DNA of 9,556 nt from assembly GCA_021826835.1 (NCBI GenBank), contig JAKAYH010000058.1:1-9556 (forward strand), written 5' to 3'. Source of the stretch: Thermoplasmata archaeon. Lineage in GTDB: Archaea; Thermoplasmatota; Thermoplasmata; Thermoplasmatales; Thermoplasmataceae. The translations under genes were made by a program, and so were the position numbers. The notes beneath the pieces are model-generated. The model ran no database searches, was not told the DNA's origin, and worked only from the letters and a program-made list of their open reading frames with translations. This document shows, in pieces, positions 1 to 7,244 of the stretch (position 1 is its first letter; each line of letters opens with the position of its first letter).

Positions 1-868
1 ACGATGTATATTGAATTAACTTCCAGAAGTTCATGTACCATCAAGGGAATCTGATGATCTGAGATCACTTGTAAGGTACAGGAGATCCATCGGCGAGGAT
101 ATCACCAGGATAAAGAACAGGATACATGCACTCCTGTCATCACATGGAATTACATTGAGGCAGACAGACATATTTGGAAGATCAGGTCTTATGGAGATTG
201 AAAGGCAATCCACAAAGTTAAGTGCATCAGAAAGAACAGTGCTGAATCGCATGCTGTCCTCTGTGATCCATCTCAGGAGAAATGCCATTGAAATAGAGGA
301 TCAGATGGCCAGGCATGGCAATGTTAGAGATGATGTAAGGTTGCTCATGACAGTTCCAGGAATAAATGTCTATTCTGCAGTTGCAATAGTATCTGAGATA
401 GATGGCATAAGAAGATTCAAAAACAAGGAGAAGCTTGCATCATATTCAGGCTTAACACCAAGACAGGATCAATCAGGATCAAGAGACATAAGAGGGCACA
501 TATCAAAGCATGGTCCTTCTATGCTCAGATTCATACTTGTGACAGCTGCCCATTCTGTGATAAAATATTCAAGAAGAATGAGGCAGAAGTACATGCATAT
601 TGTAAGGAGGACAGGAATGAAGATGGCAATCATTGCAGTTGTACGCATACTTGCTGAAACAGTATACACCATGTTGTCAAGGAATGTTGAATTCATGGAT
701 TCCATAGATGAACTTACAGAGAGAAAGATCGCTTCCATGTCCAGCAGGGCAAAGAAGCAGAATCAACCAGAAGACATATCACAGACAATAAAGTTATTAA
801 GATTGCAGAAGATCGAGAGGATGTCAGGAGAACTTTTTTCATAGAAGTCTTATAATCAAATAACCCCT
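1..868 (+). mobile_element. IS110-family insertion sequence, 3' part only
   Basis: The left part of the element lies outside the window. What remains is the distal two-thirds or so of the transposase gene and at most about 25 nt after it before the hsdM remnant starts. IS110 elements lack classical terminal inverted repeats, and I see none here, so the right boundary (somewhere between 845 and 868) is only inferred from the start of unrelated coding sequence. The guide (bridge) RNA of IS110-group elements lies 5' of the transposase gene and would be off the left edge. The space after the gene is too short for the downstream RNA seen in IS1111-group elements. Confidence 0.7.
20..844 (+). pseudogene. 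IS110-family transposase, C-terminal part, probably broken
   Basis: The IS110 transposase (recombinase) excises and inserts the element, guided by a structured RNA. The frame is open from 20 to the TAG at 842-844. It begins inside the protein: residues LPEVHVPSRE and the following Arg-rich helix (about 20-140) match the end of the N-terminal DEDD (RuvC-like) region. The Transposase_20 domain follows at about 340-660, with the hallmark VPGIN, SEIDGIRRF, SYSGLTP, QSGSRDIRGHISKHG and LRFIL motifs. The Ser codon of the SG motif, the position of the catalytic serine in this family, is 473-475. A TAA at 17-19 interrupts the same frame just before conserved sequence, and the other two frames do not restore a plausible N-terminus, so a nonsense or frameshift lesion is likely. 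A shorter product from TTG 155 could be called as an ORF, but it would lack the DEDD domain and be inactive. The family call is firm; the pseudogene status depends on sequence left of the window. Confidence 0.82.
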
Positions 869-1105
869 ATGAATAATCCGGATTCCGATCTTGAAAAAAG
901 ATTATGGGCAGCAGCTGACAAACTCCGTTCAAACATGGATGCAGCAGAATACAAGCATGTGGTTCTTGGCCTCATATTCTTGAAATATGCATCTGATTCT
1001 TTTGAGGAAATCCATAGAGAATTGGAGAATGACAGGGAACACCTCCCCGATCCAGAAGACAGGGACGAATACATTGCAAGGAACATTTTTTGGACCCCAA
1101 TTTAG
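869..1105 (+). pseudogene. hsdM: Type I restriction-modification methyltransferase subunit (HsdM), N-terminal stub
   Basis: The frame encodes 78 residues that closely resemble the N-terminal helical HsdM_N domain of type I DNA methyltransferase subunits: [13 protein letters not shown] at residues 8-20, then [21 protein letters not shown] at about 27-47, and ARNIFWTP near the end. A complete HsdM is about 500 residues, with the AdoMet motif and NPPF following this domain. Here the reading stops with TAG two codons after FWTP, exactly where family members continue, and no later frame carries the rest. This is a truncated remnant that cannot methylate DNA. The ATG at 869 is the natural family start and lies 24 nt after the transposase stop; no clear ribosome binding site is visible. 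No hsdS or hsdR is nearby. A small protein could still be made, but I see nothing to support a function for it. Confidence 0.85.
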
Positions 1106-1182
1106 CAATGTGGAGACACCAGCTAAAAAATGCTATAGAATTCTAAGATTATTTCTTTAACCCAAAATACACCATAACAATG

Positions 1183-1194
1183 TTTATGCTTAAT
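1183..1194 (+). promoter_or_regulatory. Archaeal TATA box for the defence operon (leaderless start)
   Basis: The AT-rich element TTTATGCTTAAT is centred about 26-27 nt before the ATG at 1215, the spacing expected if transcription starts at or next to the start codon. The 5' flank is A-rich (CATAACAA), compatible with a BRE-like element. No Shine-Dalgarno sequence lies between the box and the ATG, which supports a leaderless mRNA. The rest of the gap (1106-1182) contains no gene or RNA that I recognise. Confidence 0.45.
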
Positions 1195-1214
1195 GTAAGA
1201 TAACTTCTTGATAT

Positions 1215-4200
1215 ATGCAACCAGAGGAATTATCGAAAGGAGTTGTAATTAACGGACCAAAATGGCCAGAATCAATAGAAGTAAAGGCAGTTGAAAACCT
1301 CAGGGATTGCATACGCATTATTGGTGTTACTACATCTACAGGAAAACATGTAGATCAAGTAATACCGTTAAATGAGTTAAATTCGATCAGCATAAGAAAG
1401 ATAGAAAACGATTTCAGGGCTGACCCATGGAAAGTATTCTTGTCCTTAGAAACCAAAAGGTACAGGTTTGCTGCAATGTACGATCCCTTGCTTGCAGTAA
1501 ACGTTTCCAAGGTTGATCCGCTACCTCACCAAATAGAAGCCGTTTACGGATATGTACTAAAATTATCTAGAATCAGGTTTCTTATTGCAGATGATCCTGG
1601 CGCAGGTAAGACCATTATGGCCGGCCTTATAATTAAAGAACTTAAACTCAGAAATTTGGTTAAGAGAATTTTGATTGTGGTTCCAGGACATCTTATAGAT
1701 CAATGGAGACGGGAACTTAAGGATAGGTTCGAAGAACCTTTTAAAGTTTTAAATAGGGGCATAATGAATGAGACCTATGGAGAGAATGTATGGGATGCCT
1801 ACGACCAGATCATAACATCTATGGATTTTGCCAAAAAGGATGATATTTCTAGGTCACTAAGCTCCACCAAGTTCGATCTAATTGTTGTCGATGAGGCGCA
1901 TAAGATGAGTGCGTATAAATATGGATCTAAAACTCAAAAGACTGCAAGGTACAGACTAGGTGAAACACTTTCAAAGATTGCGGAGCCTCACCTACTCTTT
2001 CTTACCGCTACACCGCATAGTGGCGATCCCGAAAACTTCAGGCTTTTCATTGATCTTTTAGAACCTGGATTCTTCTCAACCAGTGAAATGCTGGAAGAAT
2101 CAATCAGAAACAAAGACAATCCCCTTTTCATTAGGAGAATCAAAGAGGATCTTACAGACTTTAACGGCAAGCCCTTATTTCTTCCGCGAAACGTTGCAAC
2201 TGTTAACTTCAAACTCTCAGACGAAGAAAAGGATCTTTACAACGATGTTTCCAGATATGTTAAGGAAGAGTACAATAAAGCAACAAAGTATGAAAAGAAC
2301 AGGAACGTGACATTTGCATTAATTATATTGCAGCGCCGCATGGCTTCAAGCATTTATGCATTAATGAAATCTTTAGAAAGGAGGAAACAGAGACTAGAAG
2401 ATATGCTTAAAACGGTAAGAAATTCTAGGGAAGGTCAGATAGAGGATTTGACTGATCCAGATGAAATTGAAGAACTATCTGAAGAGGAACGCTGGAAGAT
2501 TGAGGAGAAGTGGGAAACTCTAAGCTTAGCTTCTAACCCCACTGAAATGCAAGAAGAAATAAGGACTGTTGAGAAATTAATTGAAGATTCCAAAAGAATA
2601 TTAAATGGTGCACAGGAGGTAAAAGTGAGCCGACTGAAGGATACCATATCGAAATTAAACGACGAGTACCCGGGAACAAAGATATTAATATTCACTGAAT
2701 CAAAGGATACTCTCTTATATCTCGAGGATAAAATTAAGAACTGGGGGTATTCTGTCAATGTAATTCATGGTGGAATGAACTTAGAAGAGAAGATTCATGC
2801 CGAAAAGACATTCAAAAATGAAAGCCAAATAATGGTGGCTACAGAGGCAGCAGGTGAGGGCATAAACCTGCAATTCTGTAACTTTATGATCAATTTCGAT
2901 CTGCCATGGAATCCCAATCGTTTGGAGCAGAGAATGGGCAGAATACACAGGTACGGACAGACTAAAGAGGTGTATGTATACAACCTGATAGCTTCTGATA
3001 CAAGAGAGGGACAGGTGCTTCAGAGAGTTTTCGATAAATTAAATGAAATAAGAAAAGCAATGCAAAGCGACAAGGTATTTGATGTAATCGGCGATGTTTT
3101 TTATGGAAGGGACCTCACAGAACTGATGCTGGAGGCTGCTGCAAGCACCAGAAGTATGGATGAGATCCTTAAGGATGTCGACATAAACATAGATGCTGAT
3201 TATATATCTGGCCTTAAGAAAAATTTAGGAGAGAGCCTTGCAACCAAGTACATAGATTATACAAGATTAAAGGACTTAAAGCAAAAGGCCATGGAAAATA
3301 AGCTCATACCGGAATACACTGAAGCATTCTTCAAAAGAGCTTTTGAAAATATAAATGGTAAGTTAAAGGATAGAAAAGATGGTTTCGTATCCATCGAGTC
3401 TATACCTTTTGATATTATATCTATCGCAGAATCTGAGAATTTTCGTAAAAAATATGGTAATATGCTTCGAAATTATCCAAAAGTGACTTTTGATAAGGAT
3501 CAGGCCGCAAAGGTAAGTGATGCTGAATTTGTCTCTTTTGGTCACCCACTTTTCGAGGCAGTTATGCAATGGGTCGAGACAAAATTCGTAAGCGAACCAA
3601 TAAGGGGCTCTGTTTTTATAGACCCTGAAGGAACTCTTGATGGATACATTCTATTTTATGAGGGCGAAATTAAAGATGGCACTATGGATACAGCCGGAAA
3701 GACTTTGCTTTCATATTATATCGAGAAGACATCGTTAAATCTCAGAAAGATTTTACCCACGATAATTTGGGATCTTGCGGAAGGTCCGGTTGAAAGTGGA
3801 ATAATCGTTGATGTGGACAAATTAAAAGAAATCGCATTCAATGAAGCAATTGCCGATCTAAATAACTACAAGATTGAAGTTCTAGGGGAAAGGAAGAGAC
3901 AGGCAGGGATCAAGGAAAAGTATGGTTTAAAATCCCTCGACGATCTAAGAGTTAAACTGGATGGTGAAATTATAAGCCTGCAACAAAGGAAGGAGAAAGG
4001 CGAAAATACAGACCTCCCCATACGCAACAAGGAAGAACAAATGAAAAGATATGATCTCAGGTACAACGAACTTAAGACCTTGATAAGCAAAGAAAGTGAC
4101 CTGACAATGGACACTCCTGTATTTTTGGGGATAATCAGAGTAATGCCACCTGAAAAATACGGTGAAGGAATGAAAAGGGACGATAACATAGAGAGAATTG

Positions 4201-4553
4201 GGATGGAATACGTAATGGACTATGAAAGCCGCAATGGATGGAACCCGGAAGATGTATCCCAGAAAAATCTCGGGTTCGACATCCGTTCATCAATAGAAGA
4301 TGGAAAAGTAAAATATATCGAGGTTAAAGCAAGAGCAGGTAAAGGCGACATTGCCATCTCTCCGAATGAATGGCTCAATGCCAATAAATTTAGCGATGAT
4401 TATTATCTTTATGTGGTCTGGAATGCAGCAGATAGAGAAAAAACGGCATTGACAATAATTAAGAATCCTGCACAAAATTTAAAAGTAATCGAAAGATTAG
4501 AGAGTGTTAGATATATTGCTACTGCCGATGAAATAGAAAAGAAAGGTGAGTAA
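1215..4553 (+). CDS. SNF2-family DEAH helicase/translocase with C-terminal DUF3883 (NOV_C) domain
   Basis: This 1112-aa protein is predicted to translocate on DNA using ATP as the motor of a defence complex. The helicase core is complete: Walker A DDPGAGKT (126-133), motif Ia LIVVPGHL (153-160), DEAH (226-229), motif III TATP (264-267), motif IV ILIFTES (490-496), motif V ATEAAGEGINL (542-552) and motif VI QRMGRIHRYGQ (572-582). A charged, probably coiled-coil insertion (about 340-470) separates the two RecA-like lobes. The middle region (600-960) has no domain I can name and ends in a Lys/Glu-rich helical stretch. The C-terminus (about 990-1085) resembles DUF3883/NOV_C, with GFD (1020-1022) and YIEVKAR (1034-1040), a D...ExK arrangement like PD-(D/E)xK nucleases. 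An in-frame TGA at 1209-1211 leaves ATG 1215 as the start. It is related to DISARM DrmD and BREX BrxHII-type helicases. The family is firm; the defence role is inferred from its neighbours. Confidence 0.93.
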   Translation: MQPEELSKGVVINGPKWPESIEVKAVENLRDCIRIIGVTTSTGKHVDQVIPLNELNSISIRKIENDFRADPWKVFLSLETKRYRFAAMYDPLLAVNVSKVDPLPHQIEAVYGYVLKLSRIRFLIADDPGAGKTIMAGLIIKELKLRNLVKRILIVVPGHLIDQWRRELKDRFEEPFKVLNRGIMNETYGENVWDAYDQIITSMDFAKKDDISRSLSSTKFDLIVVDEAHKMSAYKYGSKTQKTARYRLGETLSKIAEPHLLFLTATPHSGDPENFRLFIDLLEPGFFSTSEMLEESIRNKDNPLFIRRIKEDLTDFNGKPLFLPRNVATVNFKLSDEEKDLYNDVSRYVKEEYNKATKYEKNRNVTFALIILQRRMASSIYALMKSLERRKQRLEDMLKTVRNSREGQIEDLTDPDEIEELSEEERWKIEEKWETLSLASNPTEMQEEIRTVEKLIEDSKRILNGAQEVKVSRLKDTISKLNDEYPGTKILIFTESKDTLLYLEDKIKNWGYSVNVIHGGMNLEEKIHAEKTFKNESQIMVATEAAGEGINLQFCNFMINFDLPWNPNRLEQRMGRIHRYGQTKEVYVYNLIASDTREGQVLQRVFDKLNEIRKAMQSDKVFDVIGDVFYGRDLTELMLEAAASTRSMDEILKDVDINIDADYISGLKKNLGESLATKYIDYTRLKDLKQKAMENKLIPEYTEAFFKRAFENINGKLKDRKDGFVSIESIPFDIISIAESENFRKKYGNMLRNYPKVTFDKDQAAKVSDAEFVSFGHPLFEAVMQWVETKFVSEPIRGSVFIDPEGTLDGYILFYEGEIKDGTMDTAGKTLLSYYIEKTSLNLRKILPTIIWDLAEGPVESGIIVDVDKLKEIAFNEAIADLNNYKIEVLGERKRQAGIKEKYGLKSLDDLRVKLDGEIISLQQRKEKGENTDLPIRNKEEQMKRYDLRYNELKTLISKESDLTMDTPVFLGIIRVMPPEKYGEGMKRDDNIERIGMEYVMDYESRNGWNPEDVSQKNLGFDIRSSIEDGKVKYIEVKARAGKGDIAISPNEWLNANKFSDDYYLYVVWNAADREKTALTIIKNPAQNLKVIERLESVRYIATADEIEKKGE
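4544..4549 (+). promoter_or_regulatory. Shine-Dalgarno sequence of the DUF1156 methylase gene
   Basis: AGGTGA lies inside the last codons of the helicase gene, 4 nt before ATG 4554, and is complementary to the expected archaeal 16S rRNA 3' end. It supports the ATG at 4554 as the start and indicates translational coupling with the upstream gene. Confidence 0.6.
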
Positions 4554-7244
4554 ATGCAAAAAAAGAGTTTTATTGAGGAAACTTTTCCCATTAGAGAAGT
4601 AAGCAAGGAATCGGTCAGGGAAAAGAGCGTCAGGCATGGTCATATTTCAACGATGCATATCTGGTGGGCAAGGCGTCCTCTGGCATCGTCCAGAGCTACC
4701 ATATATTCTGCCCTAACTGGAATGCCTGAAAATGAAGCAGATATCTTGAAGAAAACAGAGTTTGTAGTCAACTTATCAAAATGGGAGAATTCGCTTAATA
4801 AAAATATATTAGAAATTGCTAGAAATAATATCTTAGACTCCAATGGAGGGATACCACCTAAGATACTTGATCCCTTTTCAGGAGGAGGGTCAATCCCACT
4901 GGAAGCAATGAGATTGGGATGCGAAACATATGCGAGTGATTATAACCCTGTGGCAACTTTGATCCTCAAATGTACTCTTGAATATCCCCAGAAATACAAG
5001 GAAAAAAGAGAAGAAACTGACGACTCTTTGTCTCCACAAAGTAATCCAAATAAACTGTTAACAGACCTGAATAAGTGGAGTGAATTTGTATTAGAGGAAT
5101 CCAGAAGAGAAATCGGTAAATTTTATAGAAATTCCATGGGTGATAGCACCCCAATAGCCTATATATGGGCAAGAACAGTTCCATGCCAGAACGTCTCATG
5201 CGATGCTGAAATACCTCTAATGAGACAGTTCTGGTTAGCAAGAAAAGATAATAAAAAAATAGCATTAAAACCATATGTTGAGAATGGTAAGGTTGAATTC
5301 AAAATCATTGGAATCGAGTCTGATAAATTTCCAGAAGGTTTTGATCCAGAAAAAGGTACAGTATCAAGAGCAATCTCTACTTGTCCCGTATGTGGCTCAG
5401 TCATTGATGCTGAAACTATGCATAACCTTTTTCAAAAGGGTAATGCAGGAGAAAGATTAATCGTAGTAATAGAAAAAGGAACGAACGGTAAGAGGTATAG
5501 ACTAGCTAGTAAAGAAGATTTAGAAATCTACCAAAAGTCTCATGACTTTATGATCGAGAAGGCAAAAAAACTTTCCTATATTTGGGGAATGAACGCTGTT
5601 CCTGATGAACCAAGTCCGGAAGGAAAGGGAAGAGGTGCAGAACGTGCTTTCTCAGTTCGGGGTTATAATATGAATTCGTGGGGCGATCTTTTTAATTCAA
5701 GACAAAAGCTAGCTCTTGTAACATTTTCCGAGAAAGTAAGGCTTGCCTATGATGGGATGATAAAGGAAGGATATGAAGAGGAATACGCAAAGGCAGTCTG
5801 CACTTATCTATCATTTGTTGTAAGTAGATTAAGTGATGTGAACTCAAGTTTGTGTCATTGGAACAACAGTTGGGAAGTAATTGCTAATACGTTTGCAAGG
5901 CAAGCTATGCCAATGACTTGGGACTACGTTGAAGGAAACCCGTTTGCGACTGGTGGATACACATTCCAGAGTATAATGGAACAAATTAAGCTAGTGATAA
6001 ATAATATTATGAGTACTAAGTTACAAAGAGTTAATGTTAAACAAAACACAGCCACAGCTTTGAAATTTGAAGACGGATTCTTCGATGCGATATTCACAGA
6101 CCCTCCCTATTATGACAATGTTCCATATTCCTATCTCTCCGATTTCTTCTATGTTTGGCTTAAGAGAATGGTCGGTCATCTCTATCCTGATCTTTTTGCC
6201 ACACCATTGACGCCGAAGAGCCAGGAAATAGTGGCCTATTCGAATATGGAAGGGGGATTTGAAACTGGGAAAAAATATTTTGAGGATATGCTTGGGAAGT
6301 CATTTAAGGAAGTTAACAGAGTTTTAAAGATCAATGGCATAGCCATAATAGTTTATGCGCATAAATCAACTTCAGCTTGGGAAACATTAATCAATTCTCT
6401 TCTTAATTCCGGATTGGTTGTTACTGCTGCTTGGCCCATCAAAACTGAAATGAAATCTAGGTTGAGAGCTAACGATTCTGCTGCTTTAGCTTCATCAATA
6501 TACATCGTAACCAGAAAAATTGAAAAGGAAAAAACAGGATTTTACAACGAGATAAGGCTGCAAATGAAAGTGCATTTACAGAAAAAACTTGATACTTTGT
6601 GGAAAGAGGGGATATCTGGCGCTGACTTTCTCATCTCCGGCATAGCTTCTTCAATAGAGGTGTTCGGCCGGTTTGAAAAAGTAATAAACGATTCAGGTGA
6701 AACAATCACAACAGAAAGATTGATGGAGGATGTCAGAAGGATAGTAATTGATTACGCGGTAAAACAGGTTTTGCATAATGGTTTTTCAGCAGAGATTGAC
6801 CCTCTCACGAGATTCTACGTCCTTTGGAGGTGGGCATATGGTATCGCAAAGGTTCCTTTTGATGAGGCCAGAAAGTTATCTCAAAGCGTTGGAATTGACC
6901 TTTCATCACAATGGAATGGAGGCTTAATAAAGAAGGATAAATCATTTGTGCAGGTCTTAGGGCCCGAGGAACGTCAGGATCTTGCCATTTCTGATATTAA
7001 ATCTGTCATAGATCTTCTTCACAAAGTTTTGATACTTTGGAAAAAGGGCATGAACGATAAGATAATTGAAACAATAAAAGGGTCAGGTTCAATTTACAAT
7101 GAGGCATTTTTTAGGGTAGCTCAAGCGATATCAGAATCGCTTCCAAATGAAAGCAGTGAGAAAAAACTATTAGAAGGATTCCTAATAAGTAGAGAAAGGA
7201 TAAATTCAGAAATGAAAACTAACAATCAAGCGAGGTTATTCTGA
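4554..7244 (+). CDS. DUF1156 zinc-ribbon adenine-specific DNA methyltransferase (COG1743 type)
   Basis: This 896-aa protein should transfer a methyl group from AdoMet to adenine N6 in DNA, as the modification enzyme of the module. The N-terminal DUF1156 region (about 6-60) has FPIREVSKES and IWWARRPLASSRA. The AdoMet-binding motif I is DPFSGGGS (106-113), with SDYNPVA (128-134) after it. The catalytic motif IV is TDPPYYDN (515-522), followed by YLSDFFYVWLKR. About 400 residues separate the two motifs. They include a probable zinc ribbon (C211, C216 and CPVC at 277-280) and the family motif WGDLFNSRQ (376-384), and probably part of the target recognition region. The C-terminal third contains LTRFYVLWRWAYG (751-763), also typical of the family. 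All catalytic motifs are intact, so the enzyme is probably active. It starts on the base after the helicase stop codon, in the same frame, and overlaps the next gene by 1 nt. Similar proteins are called PglXI in type 3 BREX, as I recall; the target site is unknown. Confidence 0.94.
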   Translation: MQKKSFIEETFPIREVSKESVREKSVRHGHISTMHIWWARRPLASSRATIYSALTGMPENEADILKKTEFVVNLSKWENSLNKNILEIARNNILDSNGGIPPKILDPFSGGGSIPLEAMRLGCETYASDYNPVATLILKCTLEYPQKYKEKREETDDSLSPQSNPNKLLTDLNKWSEFVLEESRREIGKFYRNSMGDSTPIAYIWARTVPCQNVSCDAEIPLMRQFWLARKDNKKIALKPYVENGKVEFKIIGIESDKFPEGFDPEKGTVSRAISTCPVCGSVIDAETMHNLFQKGNAGERLIVVIEKGTNGKRYRLASKEDLEIYQKSHDFMIEKAKKLSYIWGMNAVPDEPSPEGKGRGAERAFSVRGYNMNSWGDLFNSRQKLALVTFSEKVRLAYDGMIKEGYEEEYAKAVCTYLSFVVSRLSDVNSSLCHWNNSWEVIANTFARQAMPMTWDYVEGNPFATGGYTFQSIMEQIKLVINNIMSTKLQRVNVKQNTATALKFEDGFFDAIFTDPPYYDNVPYSYLSDFFYVWLKRMVGHLYPDLFATPLTPKSQEIVAYSNMEGGFETGKKYFEDMLGKSFKEVNRVLKINGIAIIVYAHKSTSAWETLINSLLNSGLVVTAAWPIKTEMKSRLRANDSAALASSIYIVTRKIEKEKTGFYNEIRLQMKVHLQKKLDTLWKEGISGADFLISGIASSIEVFGRFEKVINDSGETITTERLMEDVRRIVIDYAVKQVLHNGFSAEIDPLTRFYVLWRWAYGIAKVPFDEARKLSQSVGIDLSSQWNGGLIKKDKSFVQVLGPEERQDLAISDIKSVIDLLHKVLILWKKGMNDKIIETIKGSGSIYNEAFFRVAQAISESLPNESSEKKLLEGFLISRERINSEMKTNNQARLF
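7232..7236 (+). promoter_or_regulatory. Shine-Dalgarno sequence of the DUF499 ATPase gene
   Basis: GAGGT lies in the last codons of the methylase gene, 7 nt before ATG 7244. It supports that start and, with the TGATG overlap of stop and start, points to coupled translation of the two genes. Confidence 0.6.

Noticed and set aside
834..839. T6 run at the end of the transposase gene as a possible archaeal terminator
   Set aside because: A single six-T run inside coding sequence in AT-rich DNA is weak evidence; a similar run occurs at 1086-1091 inside the hsdM stub.
1136..1145. Perfect 10-bp palindrome TAGAATTCTA about 70 bp before the operon start
   Set aside because: Several 10-bp palindromes are expected by chance in a window of this size, it lies well upstream of the TATA box, and no regulator gene is nearby. 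I do not call it an operator.
861..1163. TAACCC repeated on both sides of the hsdM stub (861-866 and 1158-1163), possible target-site duplication
   Set aside because: Only 6 bp, with flanks that do not match; chance is a sufficient explanation.
1098..1182. Possible end of another IS (short GTG-GAGA-CAC hairpin and TTTAACCC) between hsdM and the operon
   Set aside because: The hairpin has only a 3-bp stem and no transposase or TnpB sequence is present, so a second element cannot be supported.
2435..2758. Opposite-strand open frame of 107 codons inside the helicase gene (and similar ones elsewhere)
   Set aside because: It overlaps a strongly supported helicase region, is low-complexity and Ser-rich, and matches no protein family; it is a shadow of the real gene.
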